Below, in pieces: positions 40,758-50,255 of a stretch of DNA of 62,273 nucleotides (positions within the stretch are counted from its first letter, which is position 1; the number at the start of each line of letters is the position of its first letter). This DNA is from Saccharospirillum impatiens DSM 12546 (GTDB taxonomy: Bacteria; Pseudomonadota; Gammaproteobacteria; Pseudomonadales; Natronospirillaceae). The notes under the pieces are model-generated. The model saw nothing but the letters and a program-made list of their open reading frames with translations. It did no database searches and was not told the DNA's origin. The stretch spans positions 1 through 62,273 of the forward strand of contig NZ_KE384062.1 of the NCBI RefSeq assembly GCF_000423605.1. The letters run 5' to 3'. The translations under genes and the position numbers were made by a program.

Positions 40758-40816
40758 GTTTAAGGCTTTGGTTTCGAGTAAACAACGCAGCCGTTGGTGC
40801 TTTCTAAGTCGTGACT

Positions 40817-41323
40817 TCAGTCGTCAGCCAATACATCGACCATCAGGTCGGCGGACAGGCCTTCCAGGCCCTGAATCACGCTATCGAGGTTCTGTTCATC
40901 GGTTAATCCCAGTTCCAGCTCAGCCCGAAACAGCACGCCACCGCTCATCGATGCCGGTTCGACATCGGTATGCACATCCACCAGGTTGATGTTCATCGTT
41001 GCCAGCTTGCGGGTGACTTCCGCGACAATGCCAGTACGGTCGTTGCCAACTACCGCGATGCGGTGATGATGCAAAGCTGGGTCTTCGCTGTCACCGACCT
41101 CAATCTGTATTGAAAGACCTTTTTTGCTCAGAGCCTGAGTGCTGCCGCGAAGCGACTCCAACTGGCCAGAGTCGAGATTCACCCGGACAATACCGGCAAA
41201 ACGACCCGCCATGGTCGACAATCGGCTTTCCTGCCAACTACCGCCGGCGTCGGCGACTGCTGAGGCAACCTGCTCGACAATGCCAGGGCGGTCTGACGCC
41301 ATGATGCTGAGTATGATTTCCAT
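40817..41323 (-). CDS. GcvR-like protein with two ACT domains
   Basis: A 168-residue protein made of two ACT domains: IILSIMASDRPGIVEQVASA at the start and IAVVGNDRTGIVAEVTRKLA at about residue 90, followed by the GcvR-typical NINLVDVHTDVEPASMSGG. In E. coli GcvR represses the gcv operon by binding GcvA when glycine is scarce. Its place directly downstream of gcvP, on the same strand, supports a role in glycine-dependent control. No gcvA-type regulator is in the window. GGAG precedes the ATG by a short spacer. Confidence 0.87.
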   Translation of the reverse strand: MEIILSIMASDRPGIVEQVASAVADAGGSWQESRLSTMAGRFAGIVRVNLDSGQLESLRGSTQALSKKGLSIQIEVGDSEDPALHHHRIAVVGNDRTGIVAEVTRKLATMNINLVDVHTDVEPASMSGGVLFRAELELGLTDEQNLDSVIQGLEGLSADLMVDVLADD

Positions 41324-41450
41324 GAGTGCTCCAAATTATTGTTTTGATTTAACGAATACCGATCGCTAAACGCTGTATTGCTTGTCTGAATAGTGTACCA
41401 ACATAAGCGAAATGACTGTTTGTGGTCATTTATAATCAACCACAGAGTAA

Positions 41451-41563
41451 GTGCCAGCTGCCGGGTTATCCTGTCCGGGGTAGTCCACAGCAAGGATGCT
41501 GTGGCCTAGGCCCCATGGAAGGGTTCACGCCGACCCCGGACAGGATAACCCGGTAGCTGGCAC
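41451..41563. repeat. Dispersed palindromic element, copy 2 (opposite orientation)
   Basis: Arms of 31 bases at 41451-41481 and 41533-41563 pair with one mismatch. The 51-bp core, read on the minus strand, is nearly identical to that of copies 1 and 3, with inner pairings CCATGG-centred and CCACAGCA/TGCTGTGG. The stop of gcvP (41574-41576) lies 10 bp beyond one edge, so the element begins just after gcvP in transcription order. Confidence 0.9.
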
Positions 41564-41573
41564 GGACTAGTGG

Positions 41574-44459
41574 CTACAAATAGCTGTCCAGACTGGGACA
41601 GGAGCAGAACAGATTGCGATCGCCCCAGACGTCATCGACCCGGTTGACGCTGGGCCAGTATTTGGCCTGGCTAACCCAGGGCCTTGGAAAAACAGCCGTC
41701 TCCCGGCTGTAAGGGCGCTCCCAGGTACCGATCAGATCCGCTTGGGTATGGGGCGCGTTGACCAGCGGATTGTTGTCGGCAGGCCATTCACCCGAAGCTA
41801 CCGAATCGATTTCCGCCCGAATGCACACCATGGCATCCACAAAGCGGTCGAGTTCGGCTTTGCTCTCGCTCTCAGTCGGCTCAACCATAAAGGTGCCCGG
41901 TACCGGGAAACTCATGGTCGGTGCATGAAAACCAAAGTCCATCAGCCGCTTGGCAATGTCCACCTCAGTGATGCCAGTAGCCGCCTTCAGCGGTCGCAGA
42001 TCCAGAATACACTCGTGGGCGACGCGATCATTGCGCCCGGTATAAAGGATGGGGTAGTGCGGCTTCAGCTGCTGCGCCAGATAGTTCGCATTAAGCAGAG
42101 CCACCTGAGTTGCCGTGCGCAGGCCCTGAGCGCCGAGCATGCGAATGTACATCCAGGAAATGGGTAGAATGGAACTGCTGCCAAAGGGCGCAGCCGAGAC
42201 CGCGCCGTCAGCAGCCAGTCCGGTTGCACTCGCCATCACACTGTGACCGGGTAAATAGGTCGCCAGGTGCGATTTAACACCGATCGGGCCCATGCCCGGG
42301 CCACCACCGCCGTGGGGTATAGCAAACGTCTTGTGTAAGTTCAGGTGAGCGACATCGGCACCGATGTCGGCGGGACGAGTCACGCCAACCTGAGCATTCA
42401 GGTTGGCGCCATCCATATACACCTGGCCACCAGCTTCGTGTACCGCTTCGCACAGGGCCTTAACGCCTTCCTCATAAACACCGTGAGTTGAGGGGTAGGT
42501 GATCATCAGGCAACTGAGCTCATCGCCCGCCGCGGTAATCTTCTTCCGCAGGTCTTCGGCATCCACGTTGCCGGCTTCATCAGTCTTAACCACCACCACC
42601 GTCATCCCCATCATCTGGGCCGATGCCGGGTTGGTGCCGTGGGCCGATTGCGGAATCAGGCAGATGTGACGACTGGCCTCGCCCTGGGCTTCCTGATAAC
42701 GACGAATCGCCAGCAAGCCTGCGTATTCGCCCTGTGCACCGGAATTGGGCTGCATGCTGACCGCATCGAACCCGGTAATGGCGCGCAGCATGGTGTCCAG
42801 CTCCTCCAGCAGTACCCGATAGCCTTTGGTCTGAGCGCGGGGCGCAAACGGATGGATGCGCGCAAATTCGGGCCAGGAGACCGGGATCATCTCGGCCGTC
42901 GCGTTCAACTTCATGGTGCAGGAGCCCAGCGCGATCATGCTGTGGGTGAGCGCCAGGTCCCGGTTTTCCAGCCGCTTCAGATAGCGCAGCATGGCGGTTT
43001 CGCTGTGATGACTGTTAAAAACCGGGTGCGTCAGGTAATCGGATTCTCGTTCCAGGGTCTCTGGCAGAAAAGTCGTGCCGTGTTCGGTAATCTGAGCGTC
43101 TATATCGGCCACGTTAAAGTCGTGATCACCCATCAATACGTCAAACAGGTCTTCCACATCCTCACGGCTCGCACACTCATGCAAACTGATGCCCAGCGTA
43201 CCGGAGGCATCTTCGCGCAGGTTGATCTGCTTTTCGGTTGCGCGTTCAAGTATCAACTCCCGGTTGCCCTGGGGGTCGATGGTCAGCGTGTCGAAAAAGT
43301 GACTGTTGACGATATGAATGCCTTTGGCTTCCAATCCCTCGGCCAGAATGCCGGTAAGGCGATGAATGCGCTGGGCAATGCGCCTCAGGCCTTTGGGGCC
43401 ATGATAGACCGCATAAAATCCCGCCATATTGGCCAGCAGCACCTGAGCGGTACAGATGTTCGAATTGGCCTTCTCACGACGAATGTGTTGTTCCCGGGTT
43501 TGCAGCGCCATGCGCAGCGCAGGCGTGCCCCGGGTGTCTTTGGACACCCCGATCAGCCGGCCGGGAATGTTGCGCTTGAACTCATCGCGGGTGGCAAAAA
43601 ACGCCGCATGCGGGCCGCCATAACCCAGGGGCACGCCGAAACGCTGGGAATTCCCGAGCACAATGTCAGCCTGCATTTCACCGGGCGATTTCAGCATCAG
43701 CAGCGCCATCAAATCGGTGGCGACCACTGCCAGGGCACCGCGGGCATGCAGTGCCTCAATCACCGGTTCGGGGTCGCGAATCTCACCGTTGGCGCCCGGG
43801 TACTGCAGCAAAGCAGCAAATACAGGGTGATCCGCCGCCTGATCCATCGGGCCGGTAATAACCTCAAAGCCCATGTAGCGAGCCCGTGTTTTGATCACCG
43901 CCAGGGTTTGCGGCAAGACGTTTTCATCGACATAGAAAACAGTACCCGGCGCCTTGCGCAGACAGCGGTGGGCCATCGCCATGGCTTCGGCCGCCGCGGT
44001 GGCTTCGTCAAGCAGTGACGCGTTGGCCAGAGGCATGCCGGTCAGATCAATGATGGTTTGCTGGTAATTGATCAGTGCTTCCAGCCGACCCTGGGCAATC
44101 TCTGGCTGATAGGGCGTATAAGCCGTATACCAGCCCGGGTTTTCGAGTACATTGCGGGCAATGACGTTGGGCGTCAGAGTGTCGTGGTAGCCAAGCCCGA
44201 TGTAGCTTTTGTAGACCCGATTTTGACGTGCCACAGCATGCAGATACTCGAGCGCATCCTGCTCACTGGTAGCGCGTTCAATGTTCAGGTCCGAATTGAG
44301 TCGAATGGCACCGGGCACGATCTGTTCAGTCAGGTGATCCAGGGTGTCAGCGCCGACTGTTTCCAGCATGGCCAGCTGTTCAGACTGGCCCGGGCCAATA
44401 TGGCGACGAATGAATTCGTCGGTATTTTCCAGATCATCGAGGGAATAGGGTGCGGTCAT
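41574..44459 (-). CDS. gcvP: Glycine dehydrogenase (decarboxylating), P-protein
   Basis: The P-protein decarboxylates glycine with pyridoxal phosphate and passes the aminomethyl group to lipoyl-GcvH. The 961-residue single-chain form comprises both halves: [20 protein letters not shown] at the start, [20 protein letters not shown] in the first half, and the PLP-lysine region [20 protein letters not shown] near residue 710. All expected motifs are present. It follows gcvH by about 97 bp on the minus strand. The ribosome site is weak, suggesting coupling with gcvH. Confidence 0.97.
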   Translation of the reverse strand: MTAPYSLDDLENTDEFIRRHIGPGQSEQLAMLETVGADTLDHLTEQIVPGAIRLNSDLNIERATSEQDALEYLHAVARQNRVYKSYIGLGYHDTLTPNVIARNVLENPGWYTAYTPYQPEIAQGRLEALINYQQTIIDLTGMPLANASLLDEATAAAEAMAMAHRCLRKAPGTVFYVDENVLPQTLAVIKTRARYMGFEVITGPMDQAADHPVFAALLQYPGANGEIRDPEPVIEALHARGALAVVATDLMALLMLKSPGEMQADIVLGNSQRFGVPLGYGGPHAAFFATRDEFKRNIPGRLIGVSKDTRGTPALRMALQTREQHIRREKANSNICTAQVLLANMAGFYAVYHGPKGLRRIAQRIHRLTGILAEGLEAKGIHIVNSHFFDTLTIDPQGNRELILERATEKQINLREDASGTLGISLHECASREDVEDLFDVLMGDHDFNVADIDAQITEHGTTFLPETLERESDYLTHPVFNSHHSETAMLRYLKRLENRDLALTHSMIALGSCTMKLNATAEMIPVSWPEFARIHPFAPRAQTKGYRVLLEELDTMLRAITGFDAVSMQPNSGAQGEYAGLLAIRRYQEAQGEASRHICLIPQSAHGTNPASAQMMGMTVVVVKTDEAGNVDAEDLRKKITAAGDELSCLMITYPSTHGVYEEGVKALCEAVHEAGGQVYMDGANLNAQVGVTRPADIGADVAHLNLHKTFAIPHGGGGPGMGPIGVKSHLATYLPGHSVMASATGLAADGAVSAAPFGSSSILPISWMYIRMLGAQGLRTATQVALLNANYLAQQLKPHYPILYTGRNDRVAHECILDLRPLKAATGITEVDIAKRLMDFGFHAPTMSFPVPGTFMVEPTESESKAELDRFVDAMVCIRAEIDSVASGEWPADNNPLVNAPHTQADLIGTWERPYSRETAVFPRPWVSQAKYWPSVNRVDDVWGDRNLFCSCPSLDSYL

Positions 44460-44556
44460 GGTGCTCGCTCTTGTCCGTTAGGGCAGGATAGGGCGGGCCA
44501 TTATTCAGGCCAGCCCGGATACAACGTCTCTTCAGCGGCCCCGGGCCGCATGCAGA

Positions 44557-44946
44557 TCAGTCTTCGGCGCACTGGTCCTGATAGGACTCGGCGTCCATCA
44601 GGTCTTTCAGTTCACCCGGATCCTGCATTTTTACTCTGAAGAACCAGCCATTCTCGTACGGATCTTCGTTGACTTGCTCTGGCGCATCTTCGAGTGATTC
44701 GTTGACGGCCACAACGGTGCCGGTAACCGGAGTATAGATGTCGGACGCGGCTTTGACCGACTCGACCACGGCAACCGGGTCACCGGCGACGATCTCAGTG
44801 CCCACTTCCGGCACTTCAACAAAGACCACATCGCCCAGTTGTTGCTGGGCAAAATCAGACACGCCAATGGTAATGACATCGTCACCTTCTTCACGGACCC
44901 ATTCATGGGAGGCGGCGTATTTCAAATCGGCTGGAATCGTGCTCAT
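44557..44946 (-). CDS. gcvH: Glycine cleavage system H protein
   Basis: The lipoyl carrier protein shuttles the methylamine group from GcvP to GcvT. The 129-residue protein has [20 protein letters not shown] and the lipoylated lysine in [16 protein letters not shown], followed by ENGWFFRVK. The start at 44946 fits the family start ([11 protein letters not shown]) with AAGG upstream. It is the first gene of gcvH-gcvP; gcvT is absent from this window. Confidence 0.96.
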   Translation of the reverse strand: MSTIPADLKYAASHEWVREEGDDVITIGVSDFAQQQLGDVVFVEVPEVGTEIVAGDPVAVVESVKAASDIYTPVTGTVVAVNESLEDAPEQVNEDPYENGWFFRVKMQDPGELKDLMDAESYQDQCAED

Positions 44947-44996
44947 GGTATAACCCTTTGGTCTCGGATCGTCACGGATCATGGTTTGCAGGCATG

Positions 44997-45035
44997 GGTA
45001 ACGCGGCGACGGCTGCTGCCTGACACCGCGTTACC
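44997..45035 (-). promoter_or_regulatory. Strong hairpin in the leader of gcvH
   Basis: A perfect 10-bp inverted repeat, GGTAACGCGG (44997-45006) with CCGCGTTACC (45026-45035), lies about 50 bases upstream of the gcvH start. It does not match the conserved cores of the glycine riboswitch as far as I can see. It could be an attenuator or protein-binding leader. Confidence 0.5.
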
Positions 45036-45145
45036 GGAATTGTTGCGTAATTTAGCAGCCTGAATGCGAAACAGCCACCGCTGCTTTGCGATGGCAGGCA
45101 GAGGGTTTGCTTTCAGGGTTTTAACGTCAAAGGAGGTATTGGCCC

Positions 45146-45258
45146 GCAACGGGTACCGGGGTTGCCCCTGTGGGGTCGGCGTGAATCCATCCATGGAGCC
45201 TAGGCCGCAGCATCCATGCTGCAGACTACCCCACAGGGGCAACCCCGTCACCCGTCGC
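45146..45258. repeat. Dispersed palindromic element, copy 3
   Basis: Perfect 20-bp arms at 45157-45176 and 45228-45247 extend outward with three mismatches to about 45146 and 45258. The 51-bp core contains CCATCCATGG (45187-45196) and GCAGCATCCATGCTGC (45207-45222). It has the same orientation as copy 1. It lies between gcvH (upstream side) and the small gene at 45290. Confidence 0.9.
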
Positions 45259-45289
45259 GAGTCATCTCAGTTTTATCTGATCCTGGACA

Positions 45290-45529
45290 CTACTTGAGGG
45301 TTGGGGGTGTCGGTGCCTGGGGTGGGGTGCGCAGCGCTGGCTTGTGGCTGATGTAGATGCGCTCCGCCTTCATGATCCGGATCAGCAGCCAGGAGGACTC
45401 CAGCGCCGCCTCGCTGGCTTCGGCTGTCAACTGACCCAGCGTTCGGTCGTTGAGGTTGTCCTCGCTGAATGCGAACTCTATCAGTTCATCTTCGCTGATC
45501 AGGTTCTTGCCAAGAATGATGGCGGCCAT
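45290..45529 (-). CDS. Small hypothetical protein
   Basis: A 79-residue acidic protein that I do not recognise. The first 55 residues look like a compact helical domain (GKNLISEDELIEFAFSEDNL) and the tail is rich in proline (PPQAPTPPTLK). The ribosome site is weak. It lies 88 bp downstream of the cobalamin adenosyltransferase gene on the same strand and may be its operon partner. A real but small gene is likely rather than certain. Confidence 0.5.
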   Translation of the reverse strand: MAAIILGKNLISEDELIEFAFSEDNLNDRTLGQLTAEASEAALESSWLLIRIMKAERIYISHKPALRTPPQAPTPPTLK

Positions 45530-45617
45530 GCTATACGCTCAGTTTGTCAGTGCCTGATAGCGCTATCGGCGGATAATGGGCATTGTTTAGTGTCCCGGTT
45601 CAATTCTGTGAACCCGT

Positions 45618-46184
45618 TCAGGCATCTTTTTTCCGGTGACGGGATTGCCACAGCACTTCCTGTGAACCATCCGCCCGGGCCAACTGTCGGGCCAGCACGA
45701 AAAACAGATCCGACAACCGGTTAAGGTACTGCTGGGCCAGCAGGTGCCCTTTAGATTCCTGACGGTTGAACGCCACCAGAGTGCGTTCGGCGCGGCGACA
45801 CGTTGCCCGGGCGAGATGGCACCGGCTGGCGGCTTCGTTGCCGCCTGGCAGAATGAAATTCTTCAGCGGCGGCAAGTGTTCGTTGATGCGGTCGATGTGG
45901 TCTTCCAGGTCACTGATCAGGGCGGCATCGAGCAGTTCATAGCCGGGCATCGCCAGTTCGCCGCCCAGATCAAAGAGGTCGTGCTGAATCTGGCTGAGCA
46001 TCCCGTATTCGCTGTGGTGGTCTCCCAGGCTGACCATCAGGAAACCAACCAGGCTGTTCAGTTCATCAATGTCACCCATAGAGGCAATTCGCCCACTGTC
46101 TTTGGGGACGCGGCCATCCATGCCAAGGCCTGTGTCTCCGGCGTCACCGGTTCGGGTATAGATCTTTGATAGACGGTTTCCCAT
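45618..46184 (-). CDS. Cob(I)yrinic acid a,c-diamide adenosyltransferase, PduO type
   Basis: This trimeric enzyme moves the adenosyl group of ATP to reduced corrinoid to form coenzyme B12. The 188-residue protein has the PduO/MMAB signature IYTRTGDAGDTGLGMDGRVP at the N-terminus, GDIDELNSLVG, LPGGNEAASRCHLARATCRRAER and NRLSDLFFVLAR at the end, all typical ATP- and corrinoid-binding segments. AAGGA lies about 11 bases before the ATG. No B12-dependent enzyme is encoded nearby. It is downstream of the histidine kinase gene on the same strand. Confidence 0.93.
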   Translation of the reverse strand: MGNRLSKIYTRTGDAGDTGLGMDGRVPKDSGRIASMGDIDELNSLVGFLMVSLGDHHSEYGMLSQIQHDLFDLGGELAMPGYELLDAALISDLEDHIDRINEHLPPLKNFILPGGNEAASRCHLARATCRRAERTLVAFNRQESKGHLLAQQYLNRLSDLFFVLARQLARADGSQEVLWQSRHRKKDA

Positions 46185-46243
46185 GGTGCAATCTGTCCTT
46201 GCAGTTGAGCATAAAAGTGACCCGCGACTGTCTGCGGGCCGGT

Positions 46244-47974
46244 TTAAATTGGGGGCTGGTCGGCATCGGTGTCATCCGCCGGGGCTGGCAACGCGCTGGC
46301 TGTTTTCGCCGGGTCCAGCGCCTGGCGAACCGTGGGGTCCGTCAGTGGTAACGACAGGATAAAGCGCGCGCCCTGGCCGACGGTCGATTCCACCTGCAAC
46401 CGGCCATGATGGTGAGTCGTGATGATAAAGAAACTCACCGACAAACCAAGGCCTGTGCCCACGCCAACATCTTTAGTGGTAAAAAACGGTTCAAAGATGC
46501 GTTTTCGAGTCAGCTCGTCCATGCCAATACCGTTGTCGGCCACTTCGATGACGCAATGATCATCCTGCACGTACTGTCGAATTTGAACGATGCCCTCGTC
46601 GATGTCATTCAGCGTATCGAACCGTTCGCGGATGGCCTGGGCGGCGTTCTTCATCAGGTTCAGCAGCACCTGTTCGAGCTCTGTCATCACGCAAGGCACT
46701 TCGACTTCGGGCGATCGAAAATCCTGATCGACAAACAAGTGCTGTTTGCGATAACCCGATTTCAGATTAAAGTCGTTCAGCGCAATGTTGATGGCCTGAT
46801 CGAGCAACAGGCCAATAGGGTAGGGCTGTAACAACCGGTCACTGTCGCGGCTGAACTGCAGCATGTTGGTCACAATGCGTGATGCTCGCAAGCCGGATTC
46901 AGAAATATTGGTCAGGAACTTGGGAACGTCTCTGGCGGCCAGGTATTGCTGCATCAGTTCCAGATTCAGCCCCAGGCTTGTCGCCAGCTCATGGTTGCGT
47001 TTCAGCGCCGGATTGAGGCGTCGTTCTATATTCTGAGCGTTCTGGACAATCGCACCCAGCGGGTTGTTGATTTCATGAGCCATCCCGGCTGCCAGGCCAC
47101 CTACAGACATCATTTTCTCGGTTTGCACCATGACTTCTTCGAGTTTGAACTGTTCGGTCACATCGTCCAGCCGAATCACGGCTCCCTGGGAGTCAGTCTG
47201 TTGCAGTGGGTAGACCACCAGATCAACGCGGATCGGTTGCTCCGCAGACTTGAGTTCCAGGTTATGCCGGCTTTGCACTTTGTGTCGGGTCAGTGCCAGC
47301 AAGATCAGATCCTGGTGTTGGCCGAGAAACGGAAAGGCGCCTTGCAGAGACAGCCCGATCGCCTGCTCCGGGCGGGTACCGCTGATCAGGGCTGCCTCGG
47401 TATTCCATTGGGTGACGATCAGTTTTTCATCAACCGCAATCAGTGCTGACGGCATGGAATTGATAATGGCGTTGAGGTAATTCTGGAACTCGGTTAGCCG
47501 GCGTTCAACCCGGTGTCGCACCTGAACCTCGAACTCCAGTTTGTGCATGGCTTTCTGGGCTTCTTCGGCCATGGCTTCAGATTCCTGCCTGGCGAGAGTG
47601 GCGCGGTCCCGCTCGGCTTTCAGATCAGCCTCACGGCGGGCCATTTGGTCGAGCATGGCATTAAAGGCATCAACGACCTTGCCCAGCTCATCCTGGTGGT
47701 GCTTCCTGGCCCGCAGCGTGACGTTTGAGGTCGCCGTCACCTGGTTCGACACCAGCATCAACTGATTCAGGGGGTTCAGAAAATGCCGCCGGAAAATTTG
47801 CAGCAAGACCGCTGAGCCCAGAATAGAGATCACCACAATCAGGCACATGACCACCAGCGGGTGCAGGTGCTGGCCTGAAAAAAAGACAAAGCCAATGCTC
47901 AGACTGCTGACCACGGTAATGCCAAGTAACCACCAGAGTATTCGCCCCAGTAGCGTTGGTGATGCGTAGGCCAT
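46244..47974 (-). CDS. Membrane sensor histidine kinase (HAMP-PAS-HisKA-HATPase)
   Basis: A 576-residue kinase. Two N-terminal transmembrane segments (about 10-32 and 39-60) with a very short periplasmic loop are followed by a HAMP-like region, a coiled coil (about 110-160), a PAS domain (LNAIINSMPSALIAVDEKLIV), the H-box with His300 in AAGMAHEINNPLGAI, and the ATPase domain with N-box LLNLMKNAAQAI, G1 EVADNGIGMD and G2 GVGTGLGLS. The short loop suggests sensing within the membrane or cytoplasm. No classical output regulator is adjacent; the receiver protein at 48977 is the nearest candidate partner. Confidence 0.92.
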   Translation of the reverse strand: MAYASPTLLGRILWWLLGITVVSSLSIGFVFFSGQHLHPLVVMCLIVVISILGSAVLLQIFRRHFLNPLNQLMLVSNQVTATSNVTLRARKHHQDELGKVVDAFNAMLDQMARREADLKAERDRATLARQESEAMAEEAQKAMHKLEFEVQVRHRVERRLTEFQNYLNAIINSMPSALIAVDEKLIVTQWNTEAALISGTRPEQAIGLSLQGAFPFLGQHQDLILLALTRHKVQSRHNLELKSAEQPIRVDLVVYPLQQTDSQGAVIRLDDVTEQFKLEEVMVQTEKMMSVGGLAAGMAHEINNPLGAIVQNAQNIERRLNPALKRNHELATSLGLNLELMQQYLAARDVPKFLTNISESGLRASRIVTNMLQFSRDSDRLLQPYPIGLLLDQAINIALNDFNLKSGYRKQHLFVDQDFRSPEVEVPCVMTELEQVLLNLMKNAAQAIRERFDTLNDIDEGIVQIRQYVQDDHCVIEVADNGIGMDELTRKRIFEPFFTTKDVGVGTGLGLSVSFFIITTHHHGRLQVESTVGQGARFILSLPLTDPTVRQALDPAKTASALPAPADDTDADQPPI

Positions 47975-48020
47975 GCGGGCTCCTTGGGTGTCGGTTAGCG
48001 GGTTTTCGGTGAATGGCCGT

Positions 48021-48908
48021 TCAACGGATCAGTGGGTGCAGGCGTATCACAGCCTGGTACCAGTATTGCAAACGCGCTGCCGACAGGCCATGCCGATCGG
48101 CGGCACAGAGCAAAGGCCCCAGAATTGCGTCGATTTCCGTTTCACGTCCGGCTTCAATGTCCGTCAGCATCGACGACCGGTTGCGACGGGTCGCCTTTGC
48201 TACCTGAATTACCCGTTCAGCCAGAGCTTCGGGTAACTGAACACCACAGGCCCTGGCAATAGACTGTATTTCTTCACACAGGGCACTGATTTCACTCTGC
48301 CATTGTGGCTCGGCCAGGGCACCATTCTGGCACTTATGCACCGCTGTGATCGGGTTGATAACGGCGTTGATGGCCAGTTTGCGCCACAGTACGGAGGTAA
48401 TGTCAGGTTCCCAGTGCAATTCCAGTGGGCCCGTCTGACTGGTCAGCCAGTGACCCCAGTTTTCCGTTTTGGCGCTAACAGGGTACTGAGCCGGGCTGCC
48501 AATCCGGGTTTCACCCACCCCGGTGTGTTGAACCCGGTCGCCAAAGCGCCCTGCGCCTTCGGTGGTAGAGGCCCACAATACCTGGCCCGGCAACTGCTCG
48601 CTGAGCCAGGCCTGCGGCCCCAGGCCATTGCACAGCACCAGCCAGGGGACATTGGAAAGTTGCGGAATCAGGGGGAGGGTGGCGCGTTCTATTTGGGTGG
48701 CTTTGCAGCACACCACGACGGCATCAATGCCGTCGAGTGAGTCGGTCAGTGACCATAGTAGCCGATGCGTTGCTTCATCAGATTCGACAGTGCCAGGCAG
48801 AGACACACCCGCCCGGTGGGCATAGACCTTAATGGTAGCCCTGTCTTGCAGCGACCAGGCCATCAGACTGCCGATGGCGCCCGGACCTATTAACAGAATC
48901 GTTGCCAT
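48021..48908 (-). CDS. Ketopantoate reductase family protein (PanE/ApbA)
   Basis: A roughly 295-residue NADPH-dependent reductase. It has the Rossmann motif ILLIGPGAIGSLMAWSL, the lysine region VVCCKATQ (catalytic Lys in the family), and the C-terminal domain with WRKLAINAVINPITAVHKC and the SSMLTDIEAGRETEIDAILG motif. It probably reduces 2-dehydropantoate to pantoate in coenzyme A synthesis, although paralogues act on other 2-keto acids. I place the start at 48908 on family alignment; an ATG five codons earlier is possible. It sits between the kinase and receiver genes. Confidence 0.88.
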   Translation of the reverse strand: MATILLIGPGAIGSLMAWSLQDRATIKVYAHRAGVSLPGTVESDEATHRLLWSLTDSLDGIDAVVVCCKATQIERATLPLIPQLSNVPWLVLCNGLGPQAWLSEQLPGQVLWASTTEGAGRFGDRVQHTGVGETRIGSPAQYPVSAKTENWGHWLTSQTGPLELHWEPDITSVLWRKLAINAVINPITAVHKCQNGALAEPQWQSEISALCEEIQSIARACGVQLPEALAERVIQVAKATRRNRSSMLTDIEAGRETEIDAILGPLLCAADRHGLSAARLQYWYQAVIRLHPLIR

Positions 48909-48976
48909 AAAAAAGAATGCCATGTCCCGGCTGGGTAAGTGCCTATGGTAACGCTACCGCGGCACTGGGGCGAGTC

Positions 48977-50002
48977 TCAGGCGCTTTGTCCGTTTTGCCA
49001 GACATGCATGGCATGGCGTTGTTCTATGGGAATTTGCTGCAATCGCACCAGTGCTTGTTCCAACATCCATTCTGCCGAGGCAGGCAACGGCTGGGAGGCA
49101 TCAGCCAGGTCGAGCTGAATGCAACCGGTCAGCGATACAAAACCTGAAGACGTTGAATAGGCACGGGTAAATAGTGCGTCGTAGAGCCGCCGAATCAACT
49201 TCTGGGTGGCGACATTACCGCCGGTTGAATGCAGCAGTACGCCAATGATGTTTTCGCCAAGCCGGGCGGTATCGTCCAGTGGCCGGGTATGTTCAGTGAG
49301 CCGGTTGCAAGCTTCGCGAATCAGCTCATTACGCAGCCCCCGACCGCCCTGGGTCGCCAGCTCGCCGAGGTTATCCAGCCGGCACAGAATCAGCCCCATC
49401 TGGCCGGTCCGACCTTTGATGTGGGTCAGCGTTTTGTCCAGTTGAAGGCGAAGGTGCTGTGAATTACCCAGCCCGGTGGTCGCATCGAGCCGGTTCATGC
49501 GGGTAACCGCCCGAAACTGGTCTTTCAGTTGACGCTCGCGAGAGATCAGTGAATTGTGCAGCCGCGACAATCGCTGACCGGCGTGGACCCGAGCCAGCAG
49601 TTGGGTTTTCAGGTGGGTTTTGCCGATAAAGTCGTCAACGCCCTTGGCAAAAGCCTCTTGCAAGGCTCCGTCGTTTTCCTTGGCGGTCAGCAGCATGACA
49701 TAGGTGAAACAGCCTCGCCGACGATCCAGCTCACGGACCAGTTGGGTCAGTTCCAGGCCGTCCATGCCCGGCATCAGCCAATCAGCCAGCATTAACTCGG
49801 CCGGACGCTGTTTCAGCGCATCCAGCGCATCGATGGCATTGTCGGCTATGCGTATGTCTCTGAACCCGGCATTAACCAGCATGCGTTGAATGATCGCGCT
49901 ACTGAACTTGGTATCGTCGACGATCATGATGGCCGTATCATGCGTCTCTGCTGGGGTCAGCCTGGGTTGCGCCGGGCCTTTGGGGGTGTCTGACATGTCC
50001 AT
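48977..50002 (-). CDS. Response regulator with receiver domain and degenerate GGDEF domain
   Basis: A 341-residue protein. The receiver domain has the acidic pair in IMIVDDTKF, the phosphoacceptor Asp74 in LMLADWLMPGMDG and the Lys region IGKTH. A coiled linker leads to a GGDEF-like fold (MNRLDATTGLGNSQHLRLQL, ILCRLDNLG), but the active-site loop reads ARLGENIIGVLL around residues 246-257 where GGDEF is expected. Diguanylate cyclase activity is thus probably lost and the domain may be a sensor or interaction module. AAGGAT precedes the ATG. Confidence 0.88.
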   Translation of the reverse strand: MDMSDTPKGPAQPRLTPAETHDTAIMIVDDTKFSSAIIQRMLVNAGFRDIRIADNAIDALDALKQRPAELMLADWLMPGMDGLELTQLVRELDRRRGCFTYVMLLTAKENDGALQEAFAKGVDDFIGKTHLKTQLLARVHAGQRLSRLHNSLISRERQLKDQFRAVTRMNRLDATTGLGNSQHLRLQLDKTLTHIKGRTGQMGLILCRLDNLGELATQGGRGLRNELIREACNRLTEHTRPLDDTARLGENIIGVLLHSTGGNVATQKLIRRLYDALFTRAYSTSSGFVSLTGCIQLDLADASQPLPASAEWMLEQALVRLQQIPIEQRHAMHVWQNGQSA

Positions 50003-50255
50003 ATATCCTTGTTGTCATCGCGCATACAGCGCACGACCTGACTACTGCAGCCTTCCACCGGGGCGGGTGACCGCGTCCTTTGCAAAACGCTTACAACGAA
50101 TGCACTTTGAGTATAAAGGTCGGCGCTGAGGTTGGACAACCATTGTTTGAGTCGGCACCATGCGTTCTTCAGACTGTCCGGATCCCGTTGCGCTGCATGT
50201 GTCGGGTAATCGGGCTTTTTATGTGGGATAACCAGTGTGATGACAGGGGGTGACG
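50003..50255. other. Divergent gap between receiver and cNMP/CBS genes
   Basis: About 250 bp without a gene. It must carry the promoters of both divergent genes. I see no clear operator or promoter motif. Confidence 0.4.

Noticed and set aside
42639-44018. 459-residue frame antisense to gcvP
   Set aside because: Frame opposite a well-supported gcvP in GC-rich DNA; the translation lacks any recognisable domain.
44947-45140. Glycine riboswitch upstream of gcvH
   Set aside because: I could not find the conserved aptamer cores by eye; only a plain 10-bp hairpin is visible. A covariance search would decide.
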